64,000 nucleotides of DNA from Caulobacter sp. S45 (GCF_009765965.1 NZ_LMUL01000014.1:1226337-1290336); one strand, 5' to 3'. Shown: positions 42,395 through 52,632, counted from the first letter of the stretch. The notes: generated by a model not told the origin, from the sequence alone. Made by a program: numbers and translations.

Positions 42395-44761
42395 TCAGCA
42401 AGTGGAGGTGGACGGCGACCTGACAGCGATCATGGTCAGGTCCGTGAGCGGGGAGACGTGTTGTCGAGACTGCGCCGAGACGCCGGACGGGTCAGGCGTC
42501 TCGGCGACCAGCGAGGTGTGTTCATGTTGACGGGGGTCGATCAGAGCCTCTTCGATGGCTCGAAACAGCTTCGCCGTCTCAATGGGCTTGGCGACAAAAC
42601 CGTCCATCCCGAGATCAAGGTATCCGCTGATTTGGTGCGCCATGGCGTTGGCGGTAAGCGCGATGATGGGGGTGCGCGCGCGTCCTTGGATGAGCTCGCG
42701 GGCACGAATCTCGCGCGTGGCGGTCGGTCCGTCCATCTGCGGCATCTGGACGTCCATTAGGATCACGTCCCAGTCCGCCCGCGCCCAGGCCTCGACCGCT
42801 TGAACGCCGTTATCGACCATCACCGGCTCGATCCCGACCTGCGCCAAAAGCGTCTTCAAAACGATCTGATTGACGGCGTTATCCTCCGCCGCCAGCACGC
42901 GGAGCTCGTAATGCGGCTCGTTCTCGGCTTCGGTCGCTTGATCTTCGACCGGCCCCTCCGCCCGGCGCAGCGGCAGGCGGAGGGTGAAGGTCGAGCCTTG
43001 GTCCAGAGCGCTTTCGGCGTCGAGCGTACCGCCCATGAGCGTCGCCAGCTCGTGGCAGATCGCAAGCCCCAACCCGGAGCCGCCGTATTTGCGGGTGGTG
43101 GAGGCGTCCGCTTGAGTGAACTTCTCAAATAGGTGCGCGGCGTGCTCAGGCGTCATGCCGATGCCCGTGTCGCGAACGATGAAGCTGAGCTGGTCTTCTG
43201 CGGTCGCTGCGACCTCGACGCGCACAGACCCGGTTTCAGCGAACTTGAGGGCGTTGGAGAGGAGGTTCAGCAGAATCTGTCGAATCCGCGTCGGATCACC
43301 CACGTACGCCCCGTGCGCGGCGGCCTCCACCGTCAGCGTAAAATCCAACCCCTTCTCGGCGGCGACGCTAGCGAAGGCGTCGCGGGCCGCGCCGACGACC
43401 TCGTCGAGGTCGAAGGCGATCGCTTCGACCTCCAACTTACCGGCTTCGATCTTGGAGATATCGAGCACATCGTTGAGCACCGCCAAAAGCGCCTCTCCCG
43501 ATGTGTGGATGATATCGAGCCGGCCGCGCTGACGTTTGGACAGGGTGTCGCGCGCCATGGCCTGGGCCATCCCGAGCACGCCGTTCAGAGGCGTGCGGAT
43601 CTCATGGCTCATCGTCGCCAGAAAGCGGCTCTTGGCGCGGGTGGCCTCGTCGGATTGGTCACGCGCCAGAAGCAGGCTCTCCGTCTGGCGCTTGAGGTCA
43701 GTGATGTCGGACACGACCGTTACAATACCGCCGCCGGTATGGCTGCTCTGCACTCGAAAAAACCGACCGTCCGCCATCTCTTGGTCGAACTCCGCATCGC
43801 CCGCTCGACGGGCCTTCAGCCGCGCCTCCACCCATACCCGTCGGCCCTCGGCCGTGTCAGGTCCCCACGGACCTGCTGCAAGGGCCTCAAGGTTTTGCCG
43901 ATAAGGGCGACCGATCTCCGGCGTCAGCCCGATGTTGGCCAGTTCACGACGGTAGATTTCGTTGCCGAGGACAAACCGGTCATCGCCATCGAAATAGGCC
44001 AGCCCCTGGGGCATGGCCTCGATGACGGCTTGCAGCAGGTTCAAAGATCGCTTGCGACTGGAGGCCTGTAGCCACACCAACCCGAGGCCCGCGGCCACAA
44101 GCAGGGCCGTCAACCCGGCGATGCCCAAGGCGAGGCCGCCACGAGAGACGAGATTGACCGGCGTGTGGGCGTGGGCGTCGGGGATCAGCACCACGCCCTG
44201 CATGCCGACGAAGTGCAGGCTGCAGATGGCGATCGTCATCGTACCGGAGGACAGCAAGAACGTCGCTGGCGTGCGCGCCTTGAAAGCGATCCGGAGACTG
44301 AGCATCGCGAACGCGCCGCCACACAGCCAAGACGCGACCAGCGCCAAGGGGTTGGGGGCGAGGCTCCCAGGGACGATCAAGCTCTTGAGTCCTAAGTGCT
44401 GCATGGCGCCGAGGCCGCAGATGAAAATGACGCCCCAAACCGGCAGGTTCCACGGCCTAGGCGTGCGGGCGGTGACGTAAACGCCGAGCGCCCCGCTAAT
44501 CACCGGCGCCAAAAGCGACACCAAAACGCCCCAGGTTTCGTAGCCGACAGGATATTGCGGCTGAAACGCCAGGAGCGCGATGAAGTTGGCCGCCCAGGCG
44601 CCGGCGCCGCCACAAGCGCCGCCCAGCATCAGAAGGGCCGGCCCGGATCGACGCTTGGATCGTGCGCCGTAGATCATCAGCCGAAGCGCCGTGCTGGCCG
44701 AGACCAAACAGACGCCGAAGGCCAGCGCCACGAGCGAAAGGTTGTGCTGGAATAAGACCAT
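42395..44761 (-). CDS. MHYT-domain hybrid sensor histidine kinase
   Basis: About 788 residues. The N-terminal third is a multi-helix MHYT-type membrane sensor (MQHLGLKS and SLHFVGMQG preserve parts of the repeated H-x-x-G-M pattern, thought to bind metal or gas). A PAS domain follows (EAMPQGLAYFDGDDRFVLGNEIY), then a HisKA domain with the phospho-accepting His in FLATMSHEIRTPLNGVLGMAQ (about residue 384), HATPase_c (LSNALKFA, DTGIGMTP, GGSGLGLAI) and a C-terminal receiver with Asp in DVILMDVQMPQMDG (about 667). The last 30 residues after DPRQHEHT look like read-through beyond the family end. The start is uncertain (ATG 44761 or GTG 44782). No partner regulator is adjacent. Confidence 0.87.
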   Translation of the reverse strand: MVLFQHNLSLVALAFGVCLVSASTALRLMIYGARSKRRSGPALLMLGGACGGAGAWAANFIALLAFQPQYPVGYETWGVLVSLLAPVISGALGVYVTARTPRPWNLPVWGVIFICGLGAMQHLGLKSLIVPGSLAPNPLALVASWLCGGAFAMLSLRIAFKARTPATFLLSSGTMTIAICSLHFVGMQGVVLIPDAHAHTPVNLVSRGGLALGIAGLTALLVAAGLGLVWLQASSRKRSLNLLQAVIEAMPQGLAYFDGDDRFVLGNEIYRRELANIGLTPEIGRPYRQNLEALAAGPWGPDTAEGRRVWVEARLKARRAGDAEFDQEMADGRFFRVQSSHTGGGIVTVVSDITDLKRQTESLLLARDQSDEATRAKSRFLATMSHEIRTPLNGVLGMAQAMARDTLSKRQRGRLDIIHTSGEALLAVLNDVLDISKIEAGKLEVEAIAFDLDEVVGAARDAFASVAAEKGLDFTLTVEAAAHGAYVGDPTRIRQILLNLLSNALKFAETGSVRVEVAATAEDQLSFIVRDTGIGMTPEHAAHLFEKFTQADASTTRKYGGSGLGLAICHELATLMGGTLDAESALDQGSTFTLRLPLRRAEGPVEDQATEAENEPHYELRVLAAEDNAVNQIVLKTLLAQVGIEPVMVDNGVQAVEAWARADWDVILMDVQMPQMDGPTATREIRARELIQGRARTPIIALTANAMAHQISGYLDLGMDGFVAKPIETAKLFRAIEEALIDPRQHEHTSLVAETPDPSGVSAQSRQHVSPLTDLTMIAVRSPSTSTC

Positions 44762-45029
44762 TGCTGGACGCTGTATAATCACCGCTATTTCACGACATTA
44801 AAGCGCAGAGACGTAAACGCCGACTCAAGGGCGCAATATTTTGCGCAATAGGCGCCGGCGCGGTTTCGGTATTCCCGCCTCACTGAATTGCGGGCCGGAT
44901 GTGGCGGACAGGCTACATCTTCGGCCTTGATGGCGGCCCATGCGACCGATCGATGCGGTGAACGTTGTGAACAGCGCCGTACGCGCGGCGAGGACGCTCG
45001 CCTCGCTGTGCGTCTTAGGCGGAGGGGTG

Positions 45030-46241
45030 ATGATGTCGGACGAAGCCAAGGATGTTGAACGCACGAAGCGGGCCAAGGTGCTTGAACAGCGCCGCACGTT
45101 GAAGATGGCGCGCTCCGCGCACGCCTATGTTCGGGGCAACACCGTCAAGTTCTACGAATGGCTGGCGACGGCGGACGCCGATCTGCTTCCGGCGGGTCCG
45201 CCGATTTGGATCTGCGGCGATTGCCATGTGGGCAATCTCGGTCCTCTCGCGGACGCTGACGGGCGTATAGACGTCCAGATCCGCGATCTCGATCAAACGG
45301 TGATCGGCAATCCCGCCCACGATCTGGTGCGCCTGGGGTTGTCGCTGGCGACCGCGGCCCGCGGATCGGACCTACCGGGGGTCACCACCGCCCGGATGGT
45401 CGAGGAAATGGTGCGCGGTTACAGCGTGGCCCTGCGCGACCCCAACGAAGAGGACGCGGTGCCGGAACCTGGCGTGGTGAAGAGCGTCAAGCGCCAGGCG
45501 TTTGGGCGAAAGTGGAAGCACCTGGCGCGAGAGCGGATCAAGGATGTGTCGCCAAGCATCCCGCGCGGAAAGAAGTTCTGGAGCGTCACCGTCAAAGAGC
45601 AGGAGGCGATCTCAGTCCTGTTCGAGCAAGACGATGTGCGCCGACTGGTGCTGTCGCTGAACGCTCGGGCTGACGAAAGCGCGCTGGAGCTGGTCGATCT
45701 GGCCTATTGGATGAAGGGGTGCAGTTCGCTCGGCAAGCTTCGCTTCGCGGCTTTGATCGCGCTGAAGGGCGGCGGCCGCAAAGACCAGTACGCCATGGTG
45801 GATCTGAAAGAGGCGGTGGCCGCAGCGGCGCCGGCCGCAACACGCGTGGGCATGCCCACGCACCACGGCGCGCGCGTCGTCACGGGCGCACGGGCCCTGT
45901 CGCCGAACCTGGGCGACCGCATGATGGCGGCCGATATCTTGGGGCGTCCGGTCGTGCTGCGGGAACTTGCGCCCCAAGACCTCAAGCTTGAGATCGACCA
46001 GTTCAGCCGCAAGGAAGCGGTGATCGCGGCGCGCTACCTCGCCTATGTGGTGGGGCGCGCCCACGCCCGGCAAATGGACGACGCCACGCGCAGCGCCTGG
46101 GCGAAGGAGTTGGAGCGGCGCCGGCCCGCCGACATGGACGCGCCAAACTGGCTGTGGTCGAGCGTGGTGGCGCTCGCCGGACGCCACGAGCAAGGCTATC
46201 TCGAACATTGTCGGCGCTACGCGCTGGAGACGGCGGCGTGA
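45030..46241 (+). CDS. DUF2252 family protein
   Basis: A 403-residue DUF2252 protein, a family with a kinase-like (aminoglycoside-phosphotransferase-like) fold and no proven substrate. Diagnostic segments are SAHAYVRGNTVKFYEWLA, IWICGDCHVGNLGPLADADGRIDVQIRDLDQTVIGNPAHDLVRLGLSLA (the GD-H-N and D-D catalytic-like motifs), and the C-terminal RYLAYVVGRAHARQMD. GGAGGGG 4-5 bases before the ATG at 45030 decides the start. Its TGA overlaps the GTG of the next gene, so the two are translationally coupled. A stress or phosphorylation role is inferred from neighbours only. Confidence 0.85.
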   Translation: MMSDEAKDVERTKRAKVLEQRRTLKMARSAHAYVRGNTVKFYEWLATADADLLPAGPPIWICGDCHVGNLGPLADADGRIDVQIRDLDQTVIGNPAHDLVRLGLSLATAARGSDLPGVTTARMVEEMVRGYSVALRDPNEEDAVPEPGVVKSVKRQAFGRKWKHLARERIKDVSPSIPRGKKFWSVTVKEQEAISVLFEQDDVRRLVLSLNARADESALELVDLAYWMKGCSSLGKLRFAALIALKGGGRKDQYAMVDLKEAVAAAAPAATRVGMPTHHGARVVTGARALSPNLGDRMMAADILGRPVVLRELAPQDLKLEIDQFSRKEAVIAARYLAYVVGRAHARQMDDATRSAWAKELERRRPADMDAPNWLWSSVVALAGRHEQGYLEHCRRYALETAA

Positions 46242-47149
46242 GCGGCCTGGTCGGCGAGGTTGAGCAAGGCAGGCCGCTGGACCTAGCCGCCCTTCGGATC
46301 GGCGCCCTGCTGAACACGTCGAGCGGGCGGTGCCCGGTCGGCGCTGAGCGCGAGATGGAGGCCATCCTGCTCCGCCACGGGTTAGAGCTGTCAAAGGCTT
46401 GGTGCGGCGGCGGCGACCAGATCTCCGCCGCCCTGGATGAAGCCAGCGCGCATAAACTCGATCTGCTGATCGTGCTTGGCGGGGACGGCACCATCCGCTC
46501 CGCGGCGGAGGCCTGCGCGGCCTCAGGCCCGCTGCTGATCGCCCTGCCGGGTGGAACGATGAACATGTTGCCCAAGGCCCTCTATGGCGACGTCACTTGG
46601 CAAGCCGCCTTGGAGGCGACCTTGGCCGATCCGGTCGCTCAATCGGTCAGCGGCGGCCACATGGGCGACAAGCCGTTCTTCGTGGCCGCGATCGTCGGAG
46701 ACCCGGCCCTGTGGGCCGACGTGCGCGAAGCGGTCCGGGAGGGCGATCTGGCGCACGCCCTGTCGAAGGGAAGCGACGCGCTCGCCAAAACCTTTCAAAG
46801 CTCCCTCCGCTACCGGTTCGGCGAGACCTCCGGCGAAGCCCAAGCTGTCTCAATCCTTTGTCCCCTCACCTCCCAGGCCCTCGCCGCCGACGAAATGGCG
46901 CTCGAAGTGGCGGCGATTACGCCGGATGGCGCGCTCGGCGCCATCCGGCTGGCCTTCCATAGTCTAGTCTCAGGATGGCGCAGCGACCCGGCCGTCACCA
47001 CAGCGAAGACTCGCGCGATCGTGCTGGAAGCGGACGAACCCATCCGGGCGGTCTTGGACGGCGAGTCCCAAGTCTTCGGACGGTCCGTGAATGTCGTCTT
47101 TGCGCCAAGAGCGTTCAACGCGCTCATACCGGGGACGCTGAGCCGCTGA
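46238..47149 (+). CDS. Diacylglycerol/lipid kinase catalytic-domain protein
   Basis: A 303-residue DAGK/YegS-like lipid kinase. The catalytic domain is recognisable by LLNTSSGR near the start, LIVLGGDGTIRSAAEA (the GGDGT nucleotide-binding motif, about residue 80) and LLIALPGGTMNMLPKAL. The second beta-sandwich domain follows. Such enzymes phosphorylate diacylglycerol, sphingosine-like or undecaprenol-type lipids; the substrate is unknown. The GTG start at 46238 overlaps the upstream stop (GTGA), giving a tight two-gene operon with the DUF2252 kinase-like protein, which suggests a joint lipid or phosphoryl-transfer function. Confidence 0.83.
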   Translation: MSGLVGEVEQGRPLDLAALRIGALLNTSSGRCPVGAEREMEAILLRHGLELSKAWCGGGDQISAALDEASAHKLDLLIVLGGDGTIRSAAEACAASGPLLIALPGGTMNMLPKALYGDVTWQAALEATLADPVAQSVSGGHMGDKPFFVAAIVGDPALWADVREAVREGDLAHALSKGSDALAKTFQSSLRYRFGETSGEAQAVSILCPLTSQALAADEMALEVAAITPDGALGAIRLAFHSLVSGWRSDPAVTTAKTRAIVLEADEPIRAVLDGESQVFGRSVNVVFAPRAFNALIPGTLSR

Positions 47150-47395
47150 GGGCGCTTCGACGCGGGACCGACCGCCGCCTCGCGCGGCGAAGATCTGCGG
47201 TTCCAGCCGAAAGTGCAACACGCTTGGATCGGTCGGCTGCCCGGCGCGGACTCTTCAAATCGCGCAGAGCCGGGGCGGCGTCCGGTTGACGCAAGCCCGC
47301 GGTTGGCGAGAGTCGACCCCGGGGCGGGCATTGTGATCACCTGGCGTTGACGCTTCGAAAGCTGACGCGAAGCGCTGGGCGGAGTAACATCAACG

Positions 47396-47791
47396 ATGAT
47401 CGCAGTCTCCCAGCCGAAGATCCTCGTTATAGGCGTGGACCCCTCTACTCTGGACCCCGTCGAAAGGGGCGTGACGCCGGAACAGAACGCGACAGTTCAG
47501 GCCGCCATAGCCGAGTCCGAGCGGGGATTCCTGGAAGCTGGATACGATATCAACATGTGCCTGATCGCCCTCGACGCCGACCTGGAGGCCGTGCTCGTCC
47601 CGCAAATTCAGGCCAAAAGCTGGGACGTGGTTGTGATCGGCGGCGGCATTCGCAAACCCTCTGAGCTGCTGGACCTGTTCGAGCAGGTCACGAACGCTGT
47701 CCACCGCCATGCCCCACAGGCGGCTATCGCTTTCAACACGAAGCCGACCGACTGCCTTGAAGCAGCGCGGCGATGGGTTCGCGCCACCTAG
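47396..47791 (+). CDS. Conserved hypothetical protein
   Basis: A 131-residue soluble protein with an alternating beta/alpha pattern: KILVIGVDPSTLD, INMCLIALDADLE, WDVVVIGGGIRKPSELLDLFEQVTNAVHRHAPQAAIAFNTKPTD. The fold looks like a small flavodoxin- or receiver-like three-layer sandwich but no catalytic residue can be assigned. Versions with the same phrases (VVIGGGIR, FNTKPTD) occur as hypothetical proteins in alpha- and gammaproteobacteria, as far as I recall. It stands alone with 246 bases upstream. Confidence 0.65.
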   Translation: MIAVSQPKILVIGVDPSTLDPVERGVTPEQNATVQAAIAESERGFLEAGYDINMCLIALDADLEAVLVPQIQAKSWDVVVIGGGIRKPSELLDLFEQVTNAVHRHAPQAAIAFNTKPTDCLEAARRWVRAT

Positions 47792-47824
47792 CTGCGGCGG
47801 CTGGTGTTGGGCTCGACGCTGATG

Positions 47825-48739
47825 TCAGCTCACCGAATCCGCGGCCAGGGGTCCGGATCCATCCGGATAGCGTCGACGTATGCAAAGCGTCAGGGTCGCG
47901 GTCGTCAAGACGCCTAGCGCTAAGGATTCGAGCGAGAATTGACCGACACTGAGCAGGGAGGTGACAGGATCCAGTCCCGAGTAAAAGGCATAAGTGATCG
48001 GCGCTAGGGCCGGCCCTTTCAATAAAAGGATCAATAGAGTCAGCTGAAGCGCCCGCATCGCGGGGCGGGAGGAGAGCTGGCTCCAAGCGAGAATTCCAAC
48101 CACAAAACTCGCGATCACCGGCTCCAGGAAGGTCAGGTAGGCTGGTATCTCGATATGGTAGTCATAGGGCGGCTGATAGCTGACTGGGCTGTCCAGGTAC
48201 GAGATAGACTTCAATATTTGGCCAAAGATGGTGTCGATAACCGGCTTGCAGAACCAGAAAACAACGGCCGACAGAATCAACGCCATTGTCCATTTCCGCC
48301 ATGCGCTTTTTGAATACGGTGCGGACGCAACGGCGCAACAAGCGAGAATGGCGAGCAAAAGCAGTTTAGGCAGAACCTTTACTATGGGATAGATCGTCAT
48401 ACTGACCGTATCCGCGAGATCCATAATCGGCGCTCTAAATAGGGTTTCTCGCACCATCGATATCAGGACGAAAACGGCTAGGCACCGCACAACGATTGAA
48501 ATACCTGCGAAGCGTTCTCGCATGAAATTGTAGAGATAAATAATGGCGAGCGTGATGCAGAACCAATCGGGGTATGCGGGCCAGCCGCTCCGCTGCAGTT
48601 TATCCGGATATGGAACGTGGAAATTCTGCAACATGACGACGTGCACACTGAGAGACAGCACCGTCGTTACTAAGACGCCGACCAAAAGCTTCGGCCAGGA
48701 GATGACCTGGGCCGGGATCGCCGTCTGTCGCTCGCTCAC
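47825..48739 (-). CDS. Hypothetical multi-pass membrane protein
   Basis: A 304-residue inner-membrane protein with about eight hydrophobic segments (for example LLVGVLVTTVLSLSVHVVML, FCITLAIIYLYNF, LLLLAILACCAVA, MALILSAVVFWFC). No transporter or enzyme motif is recognised. Codon use and AT content are clearly less GC-biased than in neighbours, so it may have a separate origin. It is a lone gene, convergent with the hypothetical gene at 47396. Confidence 0.65.
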   Translation of the reverse strand: MSERQTAIPAQVISWPKLLVGVLVTTVLSLSVHVVMLQNFHVPYPDKLQRSGWPAYPDWFCITLAIIYLYNFMRERFAGISIVVRCLAVFVLISMVRETLFRAPIMDLADTVSMTIYPIVKVLPKLLLLAILACCAVASAPYSKSAWRKWTMALILSAVVFWFCKPVIDTIFGQILKSISYLDSPVSYQPPYDYHIEIPAYLTFLEPVIASFVVGILAWSQLSSRPAMRALQLTLLILLLKGPALAPITYAFYSGLDPVTSLLSVGQFSLESLALGVLTTATLTLCIRRRYPDGSGPLAADSVS

Positions 48740-48967
48740 TCTTAAAGTCCGATTTGCTTAGTCTGGGGCGAAACAGCCTCAGTCGCTTACGAAGGTTGCG
48801 CGAACATCAACTCTGATCTCACCGACGCCTAGTTAAATTTTGCTCATTCGGACAGGGCGTTTCGTCGTCGCAGACGGCGCCCGTTCCCTGGCGCGCCCTT
48901 AGCGAGCGGCGGAAACGGCCGTGCATCGAAAGTTGGGCGTGGGGCGTTCGCCCCCCTCTGCGCGCGC

Positions 48968-51148
48968 TCAACTTTCAATGATTTCCCTGACCCGCACCGA
49001 CAACGTGGTCATTGGGAACGGCTTGGTGATCACCTGCATGCCCACGTCGAGGTGACCGTTTCCGACGACCGCGTTCTCAGCATAGCCTGTCACAAACAGC
49101 ACCTTGAGCCCAGGACGGGTCTGACGGGCCGCGTCGGCGACCTGGCGGCCGTTGAACCCGCCGGGGAGGCCCACGTCGGTGATCAGCAGGTCGATGCGGG
49201 CGTCCGATTGCAGCACTTTCAATCCCGACGGGCCGTCGGCGGCTTCCAGGACGCGGTAGCCGGCCTCTTCCAGAACGTCGGTGATCAGCATGCGGATCGG
49301 CTCTTCATCGTCGATCACTAAAACCGTCTCGCCTGAACTTCTTTCGATCTCGTCCTCGACTTTCGAAATCGAATCCGCGTCGAGGCCTCCGGCGAAACGC
49401 GGGAAGTAGAGACACATGGTCGTGCCCTGGCCGAGCTCAGTGTAGATCCGCACTTGGCCGCCCGATTGACGCGCGAAGCCGTGGATCATCGACAGGCCAA
49501 GTCCAGTGCCCCGCCCAAGGGGTTGTGTGGTGAAGAACGGGTCGAAGGCGCGGGTGGTCACCTCCGGGGTCATCCCCGTGCCGGTGTCTGTGACGCACAG
49601 CGAGATGTATTGACCTGGAGTCAAATCGCGATCCTTTGCGGCATGACCGTCGATCCACTTGTTGGCGGTCTCGATGGTGAGGCGTCCACCATCGGGCATG
49701 GCGTCGCGCGCGTTGATGGCCAAGTTGAGCAGCGCGTTCTCAAGCTGCGGCGCGTCCACCTTGGTCACCCATAGACCGATCGCACCGACGACCTCCACCA
49801 CGATGCTCGGTCCGACCGTTCGCCGGATGAGGTCTTCGACCCCCTGCACCAAGCGATTGACGTCCAAGGGCTTGGGATCGAGCGTTTGGCGCCGGGAGAA
49901 GGCGAGGAGGCGTTGGGTCAACGCCGCGGCGCGCTGAGCCGAAGCCTGGGCGATGCCGAGGTGACGGTCAAACCCGGCCAGCCCTTGGTCCCGCACTCGC
50001 TTTTGAATCAGCTCCAGGCTGCCGGTGATGCCGATGAGGAGATTGTTGAAGTCGTGGGCGATCCCGCCCGTCAGTTGCCCGACCGCCTCCATCTTCTGGC
50101 TCTGGCGCAGCGCCTCTTCGGTTCGGGCAAGCTCTTCAACCGCCGCCGCGATGCGCTGCTCCAAAGTGTCGTTTAGCTCTCGGAGCTCGGACTCAGCGCG
50201 TTTGCGCGCTGAGATGTCGAGCAGAACGCCGGGAAAGCGCGACGCCCGGCCGTCGGGGGAGAGCTCGACATGGCCGTTCGCCTCGATCCAGCCGTAGCTG
50301 TCGTCTCGCTGACGGACCCGATACTCACAGCAGTATCGCCCGCCGCGCTCAAGCGCCTCAGCGATCGCCGCCTCTACTTGGGTTCGGTCGTCCGGATGGA
50401 TGGAGGCTGTGACCTGCTCGATTGGTATGCCCGTGCGGCAGAGCTCCGCTTCCAAATCAAACGACGCTGCGAAGCGGTCATCGGCGGTGAAGCGGTCTTC
50501 AAGGACGTCCCACACCCAAGTGCCAATGATCGCGCCGGCGTCGAGCGCCAGTTGAACGCGCTCGGCCTCACGGCGGGTCGCCGCTTCGGCGAGCGCACGG
50601 CGACGCTCAGACGCCACCCGTTCCGTGGTCTCGATCACAATCGCGATGACGCCCGCGGGGCGGCCCGACTCGTCGGGAACGGGCGAGTAGTCCAGATCCA
50701 TCCAAACCTGCTCGGGGCGGCCGGAGCGGTGCAGGGTGAGTTCCTGGTCCTTGTAAGCCAGGGTTCCGCCTGCCAGTCCCACCCGCAGGACGTTGGCGTT
50801 GAAATCGGCGACCTCGGTCCAGCCCTCGCTCACCACCCTCTTGCCGAGGAGGTCGGGATGGCGGCCGCCGGCGAAGACAGAATAGGCGTCGTTGTAGAGC
50901 ATCACCCCCTCCTCGCCCCACAGCAGGACCATGGCGACCGGCGAGCGGACGAGAAGACTGACGATGGCTTTGAGGCTCGACGGCCAGGTCGCGAGCGGAC
51001 CCAACGACGTTGTCGACCAGTCGAATGCGGCGATCCGATCGCCCATCTCGCCAAGGCCGGTCAAAAACCCGGCGGGGTCATGGAGCGACGGTGAGATGTT
51101 GGCCAGGTGAAGCTCCCAGGGACGATGCGACGCGATTTTACTGAACAC
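48968..51148 (-). CDS. PAS-domain hybrid sensor histidine kinase
   Basis: About 726 residues, soluble. Two PAS regions lie at about 70-200 and 215-330 ([36 protein letters not shown]-like PAS/PAC linker, [13 protein letters not shown]), then a short coiled coil. A phosphoacceptor domain has [16 protein letters not shown] (His about residue 363), an ATPase domain has [20 protein letters not shown] and [14 protein letters not shown], and a C-terminal receiver has Asp in [14 protein letters not shown] (about 656). It is encoded 136 bases downstream of the ECF sigma factor on the same strand. The N-terminus is uncertain: GTG at 51148 or a later ATG ([10 protein letters not shown]). Confidence 0.88.
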   Translation of the reverse strand: MFSKIASHRPWELHLANISPSLHDPAGFLTGLGEMGDRIAAFDWSTTSLGPLATWPSSLKAIVSLLVRSPVAMVLLWGEEGVMLYNDAYSVFAGGRHPDLLGKRVVSEGWTEVADFNANVLRVGLAGGTLAYKDQELTLHRSGRPEQVWMDLDYSPVPDESGRPAGVIAIVIETTERVASERRRALAEAATRREAERVQLALDAGAIIGTWVWDVLEDRFTADDRFAASFDLEAELCRTGIPIEQVTASIHPDDRTQVEAAIAEALERGGRYCCEYRVRQRDDSYGWIEANGHVELSPDGRASRFPGVLLDISARKRAESELRELNDTLEQRIAAAVEELARTEEALRQSQKMEAVGQLTGGIAHDFNNLLIGITGSLELIQKRVRDQGLAGFDRHLGIAQASAQRAAALTQRLLAFSRRQTLDPKPLDVNRLVQGVEDLIRRTVGPSIVVEVVGAIGLWVTKVDAPQLENALLNLAINARDAMPDGGRLTIETANKWIDGHAAKDRDLTPGQYISLCVTDTGTGMTPEVTTRAFDPFFTTQPLGRGTGLGLSMIHGFARQSGGQVRIYTELGQGTTMCLYFPRFAGGLDADSISKVEDEIERSSGETVLVIDDEEPIRMLITDVLEEAGYRVLEAADGPSGLKVLQSDARIDLLITDVGLPGGFNGRQVADAARQTRPGLKVLFVTGYAENAVVGNGHLDVGMQVITKPFPMTTLSVRVREIIES

Positions 51149-51284
51149 CTTGCGCGCACGGAAGTTCGACCTTCGGCGAGCCGGGCGTCGCCTGACGTCA
51201 ATGAATCAAAGCGACCGTGTCTCAATGGTCTCTGCACGCTGACGCCGCGGCGGACGATCCAAATCTGCGTGGCCTCGGCCGCCC

Positions 51285-51890
51285 TCAGCCGCCGGTGCGA
51301 GCGACGCGGCGAATCTGGTCCGCCTGCGCCAGAATCTTGCGGCCGGCGTCCCCGGCCGGTGCGCCATCTCGCGTAAAATCGCCGGACGTCAGAAGGGCGT
51401 CCAGCGCCACCCGCGCGCGGCTCACGCGGCTCTTCACCGTGCCGACGGCGCAGCCGCAAATGACGGCCGCCTCCTCATAGGAAAGGCCGCTCGCGCCGAC
51501 CAGGATCAGGGCCTCGCGTTGCGGGATCGGCAATCGGTTCAAGGCTTGGCGCAGGTCGTCCAAGTCCAAGGCCGCTGAGGGATCGTCATTGGCGACGAGG
51601 GAGCGTTCCGCCACCTCCGGATCGAGCGGGACCGACCGCCACGAGCGGCGCTTGTCGGAATAGAACTGGTTGCGCAAAATCATGAACAGCCAGGCTTTCA
51701 GGTTGCTCCCGATCTCGAAAGCGGTCCGGTTCGTCCAAGCCTTCAGGACGGTCTCCTGAGCCAAGTCGTCGGCCTGGGTCGCGTCCCCGGTCAGGCTGCG
51801 GGCGAAGGCCCGCATATGGGGGATCATCGCCACCAGCGCACGTTGGAACTCGGCTTCCGCGGCGGCGTCGAGTTCATTGCGATGGACCAT
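51285..51890 (-). CDS. ECF sigma factor, EcfG (general stress) type
   Basis: A 201-residue sigma-70-family factor with region 2 (FQRALVAMIPHMRAFARSLTGDATQADDLAQETVLKAWTNRTAFEIGSNLKAWLFMILRNQFYSDKRR) and region 4 (LNRLPIPQREALILVGASGLSYEEAAVICGCAVGTVKSRVSRARVAL). The sequence, including the SLTGDATQADDLAQETVLKAW stretch, is that of the alphaproteobacterial EcfG/SigT group, normally held by NepR and released by phosphorylated PhyR. Neither partner gene is visible nearby. GAGGAG precedes the ATG. The C-terminal tail of about 30 residues after region 4 is unusual. It may direct a stress regulon on the element. Confidence 0.87.
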   Translation of the reverse strand: MVHRNELDAAAEAEFQRALVAMIPHMRAFARSLTGDATQADDLAQETVLKAWTNRTAFEIGSNLKAWLFMILRNQFYSDKRRSWRSVPLDPEVAERSLVANDDPSAALDLDDLRQALNRLPIPQREALILVGASGLSYEEAAVICGCAVGTVKSRVSRARVALDALLTSGDFTRDGAPAGDAGRKILAQADQIRRVARTGG

Positions 51891-52020
51891 GGGCTCCTCA
51901 GGTTCGGGCGAGCGACGTCACGTCAGCACGCTGCACTTATGTGGGGCCGCGTGGGGCGCGGTGCTCGCTTTCTCGAGTCCGCGACGAAGTTGACGCGCAG
52001 TTTGGCGTGGGCGGCGCGGT

Positions 52021-52488
52021 CTAGCGCCGGGAAACGGCCACCAAGACCAGGGCCGCCGCGCAGACGGCCATCTGGAGGGGCCGGAACATCGAAAAGTAAC
52101 GCGGCGCCTCGCCGCGACGCGCGCTCAAGGCGTCGAGCCCGCCCACGCACGCCAAGCCGACCGCGGCGAGGATGAGGCTGCAGAACAGCATCGCCGCGAT
52201 CCCCAGAGCGAAGATCGCCAGCATGGTGATCCGCTCACGCCAACCGCCTCCCCCCGCTTCCGAGAAGATCAGACCTCGCCGGACGCCCGCGAAAAAGGCC
52301 AGTAAAGAGGAGGCCCAGATCACCGCCGACGTCCGGACCAGCATCTCGAGGTCCGCGGGGACGAGACGGGCGAGGACGGCGCAGACCAAGATCGGAATCG
52401 TGGCGGCGACGCCTAAGGCCAGGTCAAAGGCCTGGCCGGCGCGCCCTAGATCCCCGCTGTTCGCAACGCGCTGCGTTTCGCTCGTCAT
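52021..52488 (-). CDS. DUF3429-like membrane protein
   Basis: A 155-residue inner-membrane protein with four or five hydrophobic helices (FDLALGVAATIPILVCAVLA, SAVIWASSLLAFFAGVRRGL, ITMLAIFALGIAAMLFCSLILAAVGLACV, LQMAVCAAALVLVAV). The LLAFFAGVRRGL segment corresponds to the conserved FLGGVRWG core of DUF3429 proteins, of unknown function. It is encoded upstream of the sigma factor on the same strand with 130 bases between. Confidence 0.6.
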   Translation of the reverse strand: MTSETQRVANSGDLGRAGQAFDLALGVAATIPILVCAVLARLVPADLEMLVRTSAVIWASSLLAFFAGVRRGLIFSEAGGGGWRERITMLAIFALGIAAMLFCSLILAAVGLACVGGLDALSARRGEAPRYFSMFRPLQMAVCAAALVLVAVSRR

Positions 52489-52607
52489 CCGTCATGAACG
52501 CGAATCTCGGGCGCCGGATGCTCAGCGCCGCCCTGGTTCGACTACGGGGTCTTTTTCGGCCTCATCGCCGGCGCTCCGCCGGCGATGGTCAGCGCCAAGC
52601 TATTTGC

Positions 52608-52632
52608 GGAACGTCTTCGGCTCCATGCCATT
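52608..52632 (+). promoter_or_regulatory. Candidate EcfG-type promoter of csbD (GGAAC-N16-CATT)
   Basis: GGAAC at 52608-52612 and CATT at 52629-52632 are separated by 16 bases, one mismatch from the GGAAC-N16/17-CGTT consensus of the alphaproteobacterial general stress response. Transcription would start near 52640, just before the GAGGAGG ribosome site of the CsbD gene at 52657. CsbD genes are common EcfG targets, and an EcfG-like gene lies 0.7 kb away. Confidence 0.55.
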
